A stretch of DNA of 64,000 nt from Rhodoplanes sp. (GTDB taxonomy: Bacteria > Pseudomonadota > Alphaproteobacteria > Rhizobiales > Xanthobacteraceae). Location of the stretch: assembly GCF_013377085.1 (NCBI RefSeq), contig NZ_JACAAX010000018.1, positions 53,314-117,313 of the forward strand. Reading direction: 5' to 3'. The translations under genes and the position numbers were made by a program. Positions 17,902 through 26,424 of this stretch are shown piece by piece (positions within the stretch are counted from its first letter, which is position 1; every line of letters begins with the position of its first letter). The notes beneath the pieces were generated by a model that was given only the letters and a program-made list of their open reading frames with translations, was not told where the DNA came from and did not search any database.

Positions 17902-19062
17902 TCAGCCGCGCGGGGCCGCCGCCCGCCGGCCGCGTGCATCGACGGGCCAGACATCGACCAGCCGGTCGCCGCGCACGCAATGAATCGCGTCGTAATGCGC
18001 GATGGTCGGGTCACAGTGTGGCACGACGCAGTCCAGCACGGTGCCGAGCGTCGGCGCCGCGACGCCGTCCGGCAGGGTGATGCAGCCGTGCTCGTCGCCG
18101 CTGAACGCATAGGCCGCCCCGGCCAGCGGCCCGGCGGCGATGCGGGGCGGCGGCCCGTTGAGGGCGAAGGCCTTGGTGCCGCCGTCGGTCGTCACCCGGC
18201 CGGGCGCGTTGGTGCTGACCACGGTCACGGCGACGAACAGGGCCTGCCGGAACGGCCAGGCCTCGCCGGGGGCGTATTCGACGTCGCCGTACTCCGCGTC
18301 CATCACCGTGTAGGAGCCGGCCTGCAGCTCGGTGAACGGCCCGCCGCCGGCATTGATCCGGTGCGTGCCGGTGCCGGCGCCGGTGACGATTCCAGGTGCC
18401 AGCCCCTCCTCGGTCAGTGCGGCCACCAGCTCGGCCACCAGCGCGTCGGCCGCCCGCGTGGCTGCGAGTCGGCCGGCATGGTCGGGGATGTGCTGGAGGT
18501 GGCCCCCATAGGCCTGCACGCCGGCAAAGCGCAGGTGACGGCGGTCGGCGATGTCGCGGGCCAGCCGTACGCCGTCGGCAACGGTCGCGACGCCGGTGCG
18601 GTGCTGGCCGAGATCGAGATCGACCAGCACGCCGAGCGTCGTCCCGGCAGCGGCCGCGGCCTGGTCGAGCGCGGCAACGTTCTCGGGGTTGTCGGCGACC
18701 ACCATGACGTCGCCGGTGCCGGCGACGAGCCGCATCAGCCGGGCGATCTTGCCTTGCGTCACCAGCGGCGAGGTGATCAGCACGCCCGGCAGGCCGGCCG
18801 CCACCATCACCTCGGCCTCGTCGAGGGTGGCGCAGCCGATTCCGATCGCCCCCGCCGCGATCTGCTTTCTGGCGATGATGCTGCTTTTGTGGGTCTTGGC
18901 GTGCGGACGCAGTCCAACCCCGGCGGTGCGGCAGATCTCGGCCATGCGGGCGATGTTGTGCTCGAAGGCATCGAGGTCGAGCACCAGGGCCGGCGTGTCG
19001 ATCAGGGCGCGCGATCCGGGCGTGCCGAACGGAGCGGAGAGGGACTGGTCGTGGTCGGTCAT
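17902..19062 (-). CDS. PLP-dependent D-threonine aldolase / D-serine dehydratase-like (DSD1 family)
   Basis: Fold-type III PLP enzyme, 386 aa from the chosen ATG; other in-frame starts lie at 19074, 19092 and 19101 (GTG). The alanine-racemase-like N-terminal barrel begins [16 protein letters not shown] and carries RPHAKTHK, whose first lysine (Lys56) should bind PLP. Late in the protein the metal site reads VPHCDPT. The His-x-Asp spacing matches metal-dependent D-threonine aldolases better than the His-x-Cys of D-serine dehydratase, so cleavage of D-threonine or another D-3-hydroxyamino acid to glycine plus an aldehyde is favoured. The specific substrate is not determinable. Confidence 0.88.
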   Translation of the reverse strand: MTDHDQSLSAPFGTPGSRALIDTPALVLDLDAFEHNIARMAEICRTAGVGLRPHAKTHKSSIIARKQIAAGAIGIGCATLDEAEVMVAAGLPGVLITSPLVTQGKIARLMRLVAGTGDVMVVADNPENVAALDQAAAAAGTTLGVLVDLDLGQHRTGVATVADGVRLARDIADRRHLRFAGVQAYGGHLQHIPDHAGRLAATRAADALVAELVAALTEEGLAPGIVTGAGTGTHRINAGGGPFTELQAGSYTVMDAEYGDVEYAPGEAWPFRQALFVAVTVVSTNAPGRVTTDGGTKAFALNGPPPRIAAGPLAGAAYAFSGDEHGCITLPDGVAAPTLGTVLDCVVPHCDPTIAHYDAIHCVRGDRLVDVWPVDARGRRAAAPRG

Positions 19063-19236
19063 CGGGGTGCCCATCTGTGTCGGGGGCTGCATCAGAGCCA
19101 CGACAAGATCGCTCCGGCAAGCAGCCGGGCGCCGCCGGGCGTGCTATTCTGGCCGTGGTCCGGTGTCCTAAGGGATCCGTAAGCCCGGTTCGCTACACAG
19201 GGCACATGATCCAGGGCCCTGTCGAGGAGATGTCCG

Positions 19237-19578
19237 ATGCGCCTGCCGGTTCTGATTGCTGTGCTCACCCTCGCCGTGCCGGGTCTCGCGTCGGCCGCCG
19301 ACGGGGTCCCGACCCTCGACGTCAACAAGAGCTGCCGCGGCGGCTCCGACACCAAGGCGGCGCTCGACAGTTGCATGAAGTCCGAGGCTGACGCCCGCGC
19401 CAAGCTGGTCGCCAACTGGTCTCTGTATCCGGCGGATCAGCGGAAAGTCTGCTTCTCCGAGGGCGGCACCGAGCTGGCCTCCTATGTCGAGATTCTGACC
19501 TGCCTGGAGATGTACAAGGACTTGAAAACCCTTCCGAAAGACATCCTCGACTTCGGCAAGCAGCAGAAGATCGACTGA
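19237..19578 (+). CDS. Conserved small periplasmic protein, function unknown
   Basis: 113 aa with a clear signal peptide (MRLPVLIAVLTLAVPGLASA) and a mature part carrying four cysteines (SCRGG, SCMKSE, KVCFSEGG, LTCLEM) that could form two disulfides. It includes LVANWSLYPADQRKVC, a segment recalled from small uncharacterised exported proteins of Hyphomicrobiales. A GAGGAGATG-like ribosome-binding site precedes the ATG. No enzymatic motif is visible; likely monocistronic. Confidence 0.82.
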   Translation: MRLPVLIAVLTLAVPGLASAADGVPTLDVNKSCRGGSDTKAALDSCMKSEADARAKLVANWSLYPADQRKVCFSEGGTELASYVEILTCLEMYKDLKTLPKDILDFGKQQKID

Positions 19579-19600
19579 GACCGGTCGTCACAGACTTCCA

Positions 19601-19702
19601 CGCGTCAGGCGCGGGCTCGATGTTCGACCCGCGCATCCATCGCTCTAAAAAAGGTCTTCTTACGAAGATCGATGGATTGGCGGGTCAAGCCCGGCAATGA
19701 CG
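19601..19702. repeat. Intergenic palindromic repeat, family B
   Basis: Second family B copy: GCGCATCCATCGCTC and GATGGATTGGCGGGTC arms, ending GGCAATGACGA. It also has an AAAAAAGGTCTTCTT / AAGAAGATC-type inner stem. It lies between the convergent genes at 19237 and 19709. Confidence 0.8.
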
Positions 19703-19708
19703 ATGACC

Positions 19709-20680
19709 CTACAGCGACACGTTGGCGTCCTTGACGGCCTCGCGCCACAGCGCGAGATCGGACGCAATCGTCGCCTTGAACTCCTCCGGGGTCGAGCCGA
19801 TCGGGTCGACGCCGAAGCTGTCGAGCTGGTCGAGCGTTTTCGGTTCCTTCAGGGCGGCCCGCACCTCGGTCGCCAGGACGTCGACGATCGTGCGCGGCGT
19901 GCCGGCCGGCGCGATCAGGCCGTTCCAGGTCTCGGTCTTGAAGCCCGGCCAGCCGGACTCCGCGACGGTCGGCACGTCCGGCAGCTTCCTGGCCCGCGTC
20001 TCGCCCGACACGGCGAGCGGGCGCAGGGCGCCGCCGGCATGCGGCAGTGCCTCGGAGAGATTGCCGAAATAGAGCGGCACGTGGCCGGCGATGACGTCGG
20101 CGATGGCCGGCGCGCCGCCCCGATAGGGCGTGTGCAGCATCTCGATGCCGGCGCGCTTCAAGAACATCACCATGGTGAGATGGCTGATGCTGCCGACGCC
20201 GCCCGAGGCGTAGACGACCTTGCTGGGCTGCTCGCGCGCATAGGCGACGAGCTCGCCGAGCGTCTTGGCCGGAAAGTCCGGGTTGGCGACGAGGCAGAAC
20301 GGATTGCTGGCGATGTTGCTGATCGGCGCGAAGTCGGCGACGGGATCGTAGTTGGTCTTCTTGAGCGCCGGGAACACCGCCATCTGGGCGACGGCCGTGA
20401 CCATCAGGGTGTAGCCGTCCGGCGGCGAGTGCGCCGCCGTCTCGGCCGCGATGGTGCCGCCGGCGCCGGTGCGGTTCTCGACCACGAACTGCTGGCCGCA
20501 TTTGTCGCTCAGATGCTGGGCGAGCAGCCGGGCGATGCCGTCGGTGTTGCCGCCGGCCGCGAACGGCACCAGGATCCGCACCGGCCGCTGCGGCCAGTCG
20601 TTCGCCCGCGCCAGCCTCGGCAGGCCGGTCAGCATGGCCCCCGCGGCCAGGGATTTGAGCAGCGCACGTCGTGTCGTCAT
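19709..20680 (-). CDS. Tripartite tricarboxylate transporter substrate-binding protein (TctC/Bug family), orphan
   Basis: Periplasmic solute receptor, 323 aa. The N-terminus TTRRALLKSLAAGAML looks like a twin-arginine-type signal, followed by NDWPQRPVRILVPFAAGG and GGTIAAETAAHSPPDGYTL, hallmark Bug-family segments that contact a carboxylate ligand. No TctA/TctB genes are adjacent. It may lend its ligand to the TctAB at 34311-36438 or act as a sensor. It is last in a co-directional minus-strand run after the FAD monooxygenase, suggesting that its ligand is a pathway substrate. Confidence 0.93.
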   Translation of the reverse strand: MTTRRALLKSLAAGAMLTGLPRLARANDWPQRPVRILVPFAAGGNTDGIARLLAQHLSDKCGQQFVVENRTGAGGTIAAETAAHSPPDGYTLMVTAVAQMAVFPALKKTNYDPVADFAPISNIASNPFCLVANPDFPAKTLGELVAYAREQPSKVVYASGGVGSISHLTMVMFLKRAGIEMLHTPYRGGAPAIADVIAGHVPLYFGNLSEALPHAGGALRPLAVSGETRARKLPDVPTVAESGWPGFKTETWNGLIAPAGTPRTIVDVLATEVRAALKEPKTLDQLDSFGVDPIGSTPEEFKATIASDLALWREAVKDANVSL

Positions 20681-20792
20681 GTCTCGCCTTGCTCCGACTT
20701 TTGCTCGCGCGCGGCGGGTCCCGGACCCCGTCTTTTGCGATGTCCTGAAGAGTCCTCCTGGGGGTATCTCGTCCCTGCGGTCGCGACGGCGT

Positions 20793-21986
20793 TCAGTCGA
20801 TGCCGGCTGCGGCGCGCAGCCCTTCGATCATCGCCGTTCGCATGAGAAAGGGGCGTGCCTTGTCGGGATCGGCCGCGGTGTCGCGCAGCTCGCGCAGGCG
20901 CTCGCCGCGCACCTGCGGATCCTTCTCCTCCAGCACGCGCTTGTTCTGGATGGTCATCGCCTGCAGGAACGCATTCGCCACGTGCCGGCGCTGGCGGTCG
21001 TAGAGGTCGAGGAGGGCGTCCTGCTCCCCACCGAGGACCCGCGAAAGCTTTTCGGCGAGGCTGACGGCGTCGTGGATGCCGAAATTCATGCCCATGCCGC
21101 CGAGCGGATTGTTGACATGGGCGGCGTCGCCGGCGAGCAGCACGCGGCCGCGTCGGTAGCTCGCCGCGACGCGCTGGTGCACCGTGTAGAGATTGGTGTG
21201 GACGATGTGGATCGGCTCGTCCGTCATCAGGAACCCGCGCACCCGCGCCTCGGCACCCGCGTGGTCGAGCAGATCGTCGGCCGGGATCTCGGACGGGGTC
21301 GGGAACACCACGCGCCAAAAGCCCGGCGGGCCGGCGCCCGGCACCTTGAACAGCGCGCACCATTCGCGCGGATCGGAGACGTAGGACGAGTAGGCGAAGC
21401 CGCGCGCGGCGAAATCGAACGTCGTGGTGACGACGAGAAACCGCTCCTGATACGTGAAGCCCGCAAAGTCGATGTCCTGGGATTTTCGCACGACGCTGCG
21501 GCCGCCGTCGGCACCGATCACGTAGCTGGCCGGGACGGCGGTGCCGTCCTCGCCGATCACGACGGCGCCGCGCTCGTCCTGCGTCACGGTGTCCACCGGC
21601 GCGCCGTACCGCACCGTGACGTGCGGATAGGCCTTCAGGGCATCGGCCAGGATCGACACCAGCTTGTGCTGCTCGCATTGCAGGCGATACGGGTAGGGCG
21701 TGAGATCGGACAGGAGGCCGAGATCGAACTCGGCGATCAGCCCCTCGTCGCGGCCGCGGAACTGCCACTGCGGGCAGAGGATGCCGAGCTCGTGCAGCCG
21801 CGCCGTGATGCCGGTCTCGGCATACATCTCCAGCGTCGGCGGATGAAAGGTGGCGGCGCGCGGATCCTCATACGGCTCGGAGCGGGCCTCCAGCACCGTG
21901 ACGGGCGCGCCGGCGCGCGCCAGGAACAGCGCCGCCGTCAACCCGGTCGGCCCCGCTCCGACGACGACGACCCGCTCCTCGGTCAT
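20793..21986 (-). CDS. FAD-dependent aromatic-ring monooxygenase (group A flavoprotein)
   Basis: NAD(P)H-dependent single-component hydroxylase of the p-hydroxybenzoate-hydroxylase fold, 397 aa. It has the FAD-binding GAGPTG at residues 10-15, the DG motif in VIGADGGRSVV, and the GD motif in VLLAGDAAHVNNPLGGMGMN, the last contacting FAD ribityl. It lacks the C-terminal thioredoxin-like domain of phenol hydroxylase/MhpA. The reading frame is open upstream, but the ATG at 21986 gives the proper N-terminus. Only 8 bp separate it from the racemase-like gene upstream. The substrate is not inferable beyond an activated aromatic or heteroaromatic compound. Confidence 0.92.
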   Translation of the reverse strand: MTEERVVVVGAGPTGLTAALFLARAGAPVTVLEARSEPYEDPRAATFHPPTLEMYAETGITARLHELGILCPQWQFRGRDEGLIAEFDLGLLSDLTPYPYRLQCEQHKLVSILADALKAYPHVTVRYGAPVDTVTQDERGAVVIGEDGTAVPASYVIGADGGRSVVRKSQDIDFAGFTYQERFLVVTTTFDFAARGFAYSSYVSDPREWCALFKVPGAGPPGFWRVVFPTPSEIPADDLLDHAGAEARVRGFLMTDEPIHIVHTNLYTVHQRVAASYRRGRVLLAGDAAHVNNPLGGMGMNFGIHDAVSLAEKLSRVLGGEQDALLDLYDRQRRHVANAFLQAMTIQNKRVLEEKDPQVRGERLRELRDTAADPDKARPFLMRTAMIEGLRAAAGID

Positions 21987-21994
21987 TGCTGCCC

Positions 21995-22738
21995 CTAGAA
22001 TTCTTCGAGCACGCGGCCGAAGCCGTAGAGGCGGTCGTCGATGCCGCTGCGGCGCAAGGCGTCCCAGTACGTCACCGTGTTCATGGCCAGTACCGGCTTT
22101 TCCAACCACCGCTCGGCTTCGGCGGCGACAGCACCGTTCGCAAGATTTGTGCCGACCTGCAGGATTGCGTCGATGTCGTCGCCGTCGATCTCGCGCAGCA
22201 CCTTTCGCAGCGTCGAAGGCTGTACCTCGGCGATTGCGCGCGGCGACGGGCAGCGCAGGCCGACGATCCGCACAACGTCGAAGCCGGCCTCTTTCAGATA
22301 GGCCGCGACCGTCTCGTCGCCTTTCGGCTGGTGCGGCGTGAGCACGGCGAGGCGCTTTGCCCCGAACGCGTCGAGCGCAGCGGTCGCCGCGGTCGAGCCC
22401 ATCGACACGCCGACGCCGGCGCGCTTGGACAGCTCGTCCTGCAGCGCCGCCGCCGCCGCGACGCCGCCCGTGAACGCCTCGATCGCCACCGCCATGATGA
22501 CGTGATCAGGACCGCAGGTCATCACCTGGTCGATGGCCGGGCCGATGCCGTCGCGCATCGCTTGCACATGCGCGAGAAAGCCGGCGTCGCTCGCCTGGAT
22601 CGGCTTGTTCTCGAGCGTCAGCCGGCCGACGTGATTGGTGACGCCGCGCGGCCGCAGCGCCTCGCATTCGGGGCCGACGATGGTGTTGGTCGAGGGAACG
22701 ACGATGCCGATTGTCTTGCGGTAACCAAGTGCATCCAC
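21995..22738 (-). CDS. Asp/Glu racemase superfamily protein, maleate-isomerase-like, lacking the catalytic cysteines
   Basis: 247 aa from a GTG start (MDALGYRKTIG...), chosen because homologues I recall begin this way and a GAAGGGG ribosome-binding site precedes it; an ATG at 22780 adds 14 residues. The fold signature is clear: GIVVPSTNTIVGPEC, GSTAATAALDAF, LTPHQP and AMNTVTYWDALRRSGI, as in maleate isomerases and arylmalonate decarboxylases. The two positions that carry catalytic cysteines in maleate isomerase fall in IMAVAIEAF (82-89) and LQVGTNLAN (193-201), and neither has a cysteine. It may be a decarboxylase, hydrolase or non-redox isomerase of another kind. It is coupled to the FAD monooxygenase by an 8-bp gap. 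Confidence 0.85.
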   Translation of the reverse strand: MDALGYRKTIGIVVPSTNTIVGPECEALRPRGVTNHVGRLTLENKPIQASDAGFLAHVQAMRDGIGPAIDQVMTCGPDHVIMAVAIEAFTGGVAAAAALQDELSKRAGVGVSMGSTAATAALDAFGAKRLAVLTPHQPKGDETVAAYLKEAGFDVVRIVGLRCPSPRAIAEVQPSTLRKVLREIDGDDIDAILQVGTNLANGAVAAEAERWLEKPVLAMNTVTYWDALRRSGIDDRLYGFGRVLEEF

Positions 22739-22890
22739 GCCGCACGCCCCTTCAGAGTCCGTTCGAACCGACACCCGCATGGTACGAACGGCGCGACGAC
22801 GGCGGGAATGACAATCTCAATCATGCTGATTTCGCCCTTTGCGAAGGCATACGGCGCGATCTGATGAATGATTGGGCGGAGGGTGATGCA

Positions 22891-23042
22891 CTCTTCACCT
22901 CTCCCCCCGGGGAGAGGTCGCGGTCCGCGCGAAAGCGTGGACCGCGGGTGAGGGGGTGCCGAGGCCAATCATCAGCGCAGACGCCCCTCACCCCGGTCGC
23001 GCACTCGCGTGCGCGCCCGACCCTCTCCCCTCGGGAGAGGGT
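22891..23042. repeat. Large intergenic repeat, family C
   Basis: About 150 bp in the 313-bp gap between SDR and racemase-like genes. The outer arms are CACCTCTCCCCCCGGGGAGAGG and CCTCTCCCCTCGGGAGAGGG, with internal stems GCGGTCCGCGCGAAAGCGTGG and GTCGCGCACTCGCGTGCGCG and mirrored GTGAGGGG / CCCCTCAC. This repeat type recurs widely in Bradyrhizobium-like genomes as I recall. It divides the catabolic gene run into two groups. Confidence 0.85.
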
Positions 23043-23051
23043 AAGAACCGA

Positions 23052-23825
23052 TCACACCCGAAACATTTGCCCGCCGTCGACGTCGACGACGGTGCCGCTG
23101 AGATAGGACGCTCGCGGCGAGGCGAGCATCACGGTCAGCGCACCGATCTCGGCCGGCTCGGCGAGGCGGCCGAAGGGCAGGGGGCCGAGCGCCTCGGTCC
23201 AGCGGTCTTCGTCGCCGAAGCGGTCGCGGGCCTTCTTGCGCGACAGGGTCTCGATCCGCCCGGTGCGGGTCGACGACGGGTTGATGCCGACGACACGCAC
23301 GTTCCAGTCGACGCTTTTCGCGCCGACCGCACGGGTCAGCGCGATCAGCGCGGCGTTGCCGGCCGAGCCGCAGACATATTCGAAGCGCGGCGCCTGGCCG
23401 GCCATGCCGATGATGTTGACGATGGCGCCGGCGTGGCGCTCCTTCATGGCGGCGAGATAGAGCTGCATCAGGTGGACATAGCCGAACACCTTGAGCTGCC
23501 AGGAGTCGATCCACTGCTGCAGGGCGACGCCGAACAGATCGCCGCCCGGAATGGCACCGGCATTGTTGACCAGCACGTCGATCGACGGATGCGCCGCGAA
23601 CAGTCGCTCGCGCTCGTCCGTCTGGGCGAGGTCGCCAGCGAAGGTCTCGACCGGGCCGAGCGCGGCGAGCGCCTGCGCCGTCTCGTCGAGTGCCGCAGCG
23701 TCGCGCCCCGTGATGACGACGCGGGCGCCCTCCGCCAAAAAGCTTTCGGCGACGGCACGGCCGATGCCGCGCGACGCGCCGGTGACCAGCACCGATTGTC
23801 CGGTGAGCCCGAGATCCATGGTCAT
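23052..23825 (-). CDS. Short-chain dehydrogenase/reductase-fold protein with non-canonical active site
   Basis: 257 aa with an intact nucleotide-binding fold: TGASRGIG (15-22), VVITGRD and VNNAGAIPGG. The usual catalytic tetrad is missing. Aligned on FabG spacing, the catalytic Ser, Tyr and Lys correspond to Gly140, Gly153 and Asn157 (NIIGMAGQ and CGSAGNAAL), and the expected Asn of the VN-L-G helix is Lys in QLKVFG. The ending SGTVVDVDGGQMFRV is normal. It may bind NAD(P) without classical SDR chemistry or use other residues. The start overlaps the upstream deacetylase stop by 4 bp (ATGA), which fixes it at 23825 rather than the internal ATG at 23819. Confidence 0.9.
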   Translation of the reverse strand: MTMDLGLTGQSVLVTGASRGIGRAVAESFLAEGARVVITGRDAAALDETAQALAALGPVETFAGDLAQTDERERLFAAHPSIDVLVNNAGAIPGGDLFGVALQQWIDSWQLKVFGYVHLMQLYLAAMKERHAGAIVNIIGMAGQAPRFEYVCGSAGNAALIALTRAVGAKSVDWNVRVVGINPSSTRTGRIETLSRKKARDRFGDEDRWTEALGPLPFGRLAEPAEIGALTVMLASPRASYLSGTVVDVDGGQMFRV

Positions 23826-24700
23826 GCCTCGCTTGGCGCGGCCGTTGCAAACCAATCGGCGAGCCGGCTGCCGGTGAAGAAGCCGACCTCGGGCGAGGCG
23901 GTCAAGAGATCGAGCATGTGGTCGAGCTCGTGGATGCGGTGCGGCACCGAGATCAGATGCGGATGCAGGCCGATCGCCAGCACGATGGCGCTGTCGCGGC
24001 ATTCGTGCTCGAAGCGGCGCAGCGTGAACTCGAGGCGCCGCGCCATCTCGCCCGTCGCGTGGCGCTCGACCGCGTAGATGATCGAGTCGTTGATCTCGAG
24101 ATTGTACGGCATGGCGATCAGCGGACCGCCTATGGTCGTCATCCAGGACGGGCGGTCGTCGACCACCCAGTCGCAGACATAGTCGAGGCCGGCGCTCTTG
24201 AGGATGTCGGGCGTGTCGGCGGTCTCGCGCAGCCCGGGCGACAGCCAGCCGCGCGGCCGCGTGCCCGTGAAGGCTGCGAGCGCGCCGAGGCTCGCGCGCA
24301 CCAGCGTCTCCTCGCCGCCCTCGACGTGATTGGTCGCCCGCTGGTGCATGCCGTGGCCGATGAACTCCCAGCCGGCGTCGCGCATCGCCTCCGCGGCGGG
24401 CCGGTAGGCGTCGATGACGCCGGCATTGACGCTGGTCGAGGCCGGCAGGTTTCGCGCGGCGACTGCGTCGAGGATGCGCGGCAGACCGGCCCGCATGCCG
24501 TAGTCGGCCCAGGAGAAGTTCGGCACGTCCGGCACCGTCTCGCGGCCGTGCGGCGGCGTGATGATGGTGCGCGGCATCGGCTGGTCGAACCGCCAGTTCT
24601 CCACGTTGACGACGAGGTGCACCAGGATGCGTTTGCCGTCGAGCGGCGGCAGCGGCGGCCGCGTCGAGGAGAGCCGGTAGGGAATTCTCGGATTCGCCAT
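23822..24700 (-). CDS. Polysaccharide deacetylase-fold hydrolase (allantoinase PuuE-like)
   Basis: 292-aa NodB-fold protein close to the metal-independent allantoinase/peptidoglycan-deacetylase-like group. Visible segments are PRTIITPPHGRETVPDVPNFSWADYG near the start, a VNAGVIDAYRP loop, WEFIGHGMHQRATN (histidines at the active site), GWLSPGLRETADTPDIL and LHPHLISVPHR. The intracellular character (no signal peptide) and neighbours (ABC importer, SDR, amidase, monooxygenase) argue for hydrolysis of a small cyclic amide or imide rather than a polymer. Transcribed after the ABC ATPase and coupled to the SDR. Confidence 0.88.
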   Translation of the reverse strand: MANPRIPYRLSSTRPPLPPLDGKRILVHLVVNVENWRFDQPMPRTIITPPHGRETVPDVPNFSWADYGMRAGLPRILDAVAARNLPASTSVNAGVIDAYRPAAEAMRDAGWEFIGHGMHQRATNHVEGGEETLVRASLGALAAFTGTRPRGWLSPGLRETADTPDILKSAGLDYVCDWVVDDRPSWMTTIGGPLIAMPYNLEINDSIIYAVERHATGEMARRLEFTLRRFEHECRDSAIVLAIGLHPHLISVPHRIHELDHMLDLLTASPEVGFFTGSRLADWFATAAPSEA

Positions 24701-24733
24701 GGGTTCGAAAGCCTCGATCGAGGAAAGGCGTGG

Positions 24734-25492
24734 CTAGTGATGCACCACGTTCATCTCGGACAGGATGTCGGCCTTGTAGGCGACGAACTCGGGAGACGTG
24801 AGGCTGGCGATCGAGCGCGGGCGCGGCAGTGCGATCGGCAAGGTGCGCACGATGCGGCCGGGGCGCGCCGACATGACGCAGATGCGATCGGACAGGAGGA
24901 TCGCCTCGTCGATGTCGTGGGTGACGAACAGCACCGTGGTGCCGAGCGACTGCCACACGTCGAGCAGGAGCTGCTGCATCGACAGGCGCGTCTGCGCGTC
25001 CAGCGCGCCGAACGGCTCGTCCATCAACAGCGCGCGCGGGCTCATGGCGAGCACCCGCGCGATGCCGACGCGCTGGCGCATGCCGCCGGAGAGCTGCACC
25101 GGCAACGCCTCGGCGAAGGCGTCGAGCCCGACGAGATGCAGGAGTTCGCGGGCGCGCGGCTCGTAGACGTCGCGCGGCACGCCCTGCACTTTTGGGCCGA
25201 AGATCACGTTGTTCCACACGTCGAGCCAGGGAAACAGCGCCGCCTCCTGGAAGACGACGCCGCGGTCCGGCCCCGGCCGCGTCACCGGGCGGCCGTCGAA
25301 CAGCAGATGCCCGTCGCTGATGCGGTCGAAGCCGGCGAGCAGGTTGAGCAGCGTCGACTTCCCGCAGCCCGACGGGCCGAGCAGCGCGACGAAGTCGCCC
25401 TCGCCGATGGAGAGGCTGACATCGTCAAGCGCCCGCACGCTGCGCACGCCCGGAAAGGTCTTGCTGACGTTCTGGAACAGCACGGTGCCCAT
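24734..25492 (-). CDS. ABC transporter ATP-binding protein (nitrate/sulfonate/taurine type)
   Basis: 252-aa ATPase of the SsuB/TauB group energising import. Walker A is GPSGCGKST (39-47), the Q-loop FQEAALFPWL, the signature LSGGMRQR, Walker B ALLMDEPFGALD, and the H-loop FVTHDIDEA. The initiating ATG is 8 bp after the permease stop. It is the third gene of the SBP-permease-ATPase operon. Likely cargo is a small organic acid, amide or heterocycle, given the neighbouring enzymes. Confidence 0.95.
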   Translation of the reverse strand: MGTVLFQNVSKTFPGVRSVRALDDVSLSIGEGDFVALLGPSGCGKSTLLNLLAGFDRISDGHLLFDGRPVTRPGPDRGVVFQEAALFPWLDVWNNVIFGPKVQGVPRDVYEPRARELLHLVGLDAFAEALPVQLSGGMRQRVGIARVLAMSPRALLMDEPFGALDAQTRLSMQQLLLDVWQSLGTTVLFVTHDIDEAILLSDRICVMSARPGRIVRTLPIALPRPRSIASLTSPEFVAYKADILSEMNVVHH

Positions 25493-25500
25493 GAGTATCC

Positions 25501-26391
25501 TCAGGCCTGGTGGGACTGCAGGCGGCGCCAGGCCAGGGCCCAGCGCTCGATCGCGAGCACGAGCCGGTCGCTCAGATAGCCGAGCAGGCCGATCGTGATC
25601 ATATCGGCGATGACCACGTCCATGCGGCCGACGTAATAGGCGTCCCACAGCACGTAGCCGAGGCCGGACTTGACCGCGACCATCTCGGCGACGATCACGG
25701 CCGTCCAGCCGATGCCCAGCCCGACGCGCAGCCCGGTGAAGATCGACGGTAGCGCCGCCGGCAGGACGACGCGGCGCAGGATGGTGAACGGCCCGGCCCC
25801 CATCATCAGCGCGGCGCGGATCAGAATGCGCTCGACGTCGCGGGCGCCCTGGCTGGTGTTGACGACGATCGGATAGAAGGCGCCGAGCGCGATCAGGAAG
25901 ATGGCGCCGCCCGGCCCGATGCCGAACACGGCGATGGAGAACGGCAGCCACGCCGTGATTGGGATCGGCCGCAGCACCTGTACGGTCGGGTCGAGCGCGC
26001 CGGCGGCGGCGCGGTTCCAGCCGATCGCGATGCCGACCGGCACGCCGATCAGGATGGCGCAGCCGAAGCCCTTCGCCACCCGCTCGGCCGAGTAGAGCAG
26101 ATTGGCGAGCCAGGTTCCCGAATAGGGATTGAGGCCGAGCCCGGTCGTGCCGAACGCCCAGGTCCACCACGCCTTCCACACCCGGTCCGGCGTCGGCAGC
26201 ACGCCGCCGAACAGCGACCCGCCGGTGCCGGCGAGCTGCCAGGTCGCGACCACGACGACGGGAAGCGCGACGGCCAGCAGCACCCGGCCGACGACCCGCA
26301 ACGGGCCACGCACCACCACGGTGCGGCGCCGCGGCGTCGCGGTGCCGCTCGGGCCGTCCGAGGCCACCAGCCGTTCGATCGAGGTGGTCAT
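25501..26391 (-). CDS. ABC transporter permease (SsuC/TauC type)
   Basis: 296-aa inner-membrane permease with six predicted hydrophobic helices. The first lies at about 33-50 (VGRVLLAVALPVVVVATW), and the BPD_transp_1 domain carries the EAA-loop-like segment in GARDVERILIRAALMMGAG and RVVLPAALPSIFTGLRVGLG. The N-terminus is charged and Arg-rich. It sits between the binding-protein and ATPase genes, forming one complete importer. Confidence 0.94.
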   Translation of the reverse strand: MTTSIERLVASDGPSGTATPRRRTVVVRGPLRVVGRVLLAVALPVVVVATWQLAGTGGSLFGGVLPTPDRVWKAWWTWAFGTTGLGLNPYSGTWLANLLYSAERVAKGFGCAILIGVPVGIAIGWNRAAAGALDPTVQVLRPIPITAWLPFSIAVFGIGPGGAIFLIALGAFYPIVVNTSQGARDVERILIRAALMMGAGPFTILRRVVLPAALPSIFTGLRVGLGIGWTAVIVAEMVAVKSGLGYVLWDAYYVGRMDVVIADMITIGLLGYLSDRLVLAIERWALAWRRLQSHQA

Positions 26392-26424
26392 GGCGCGCGG
26401 ACCATCAGTTGCAGGCGCGGGGGG

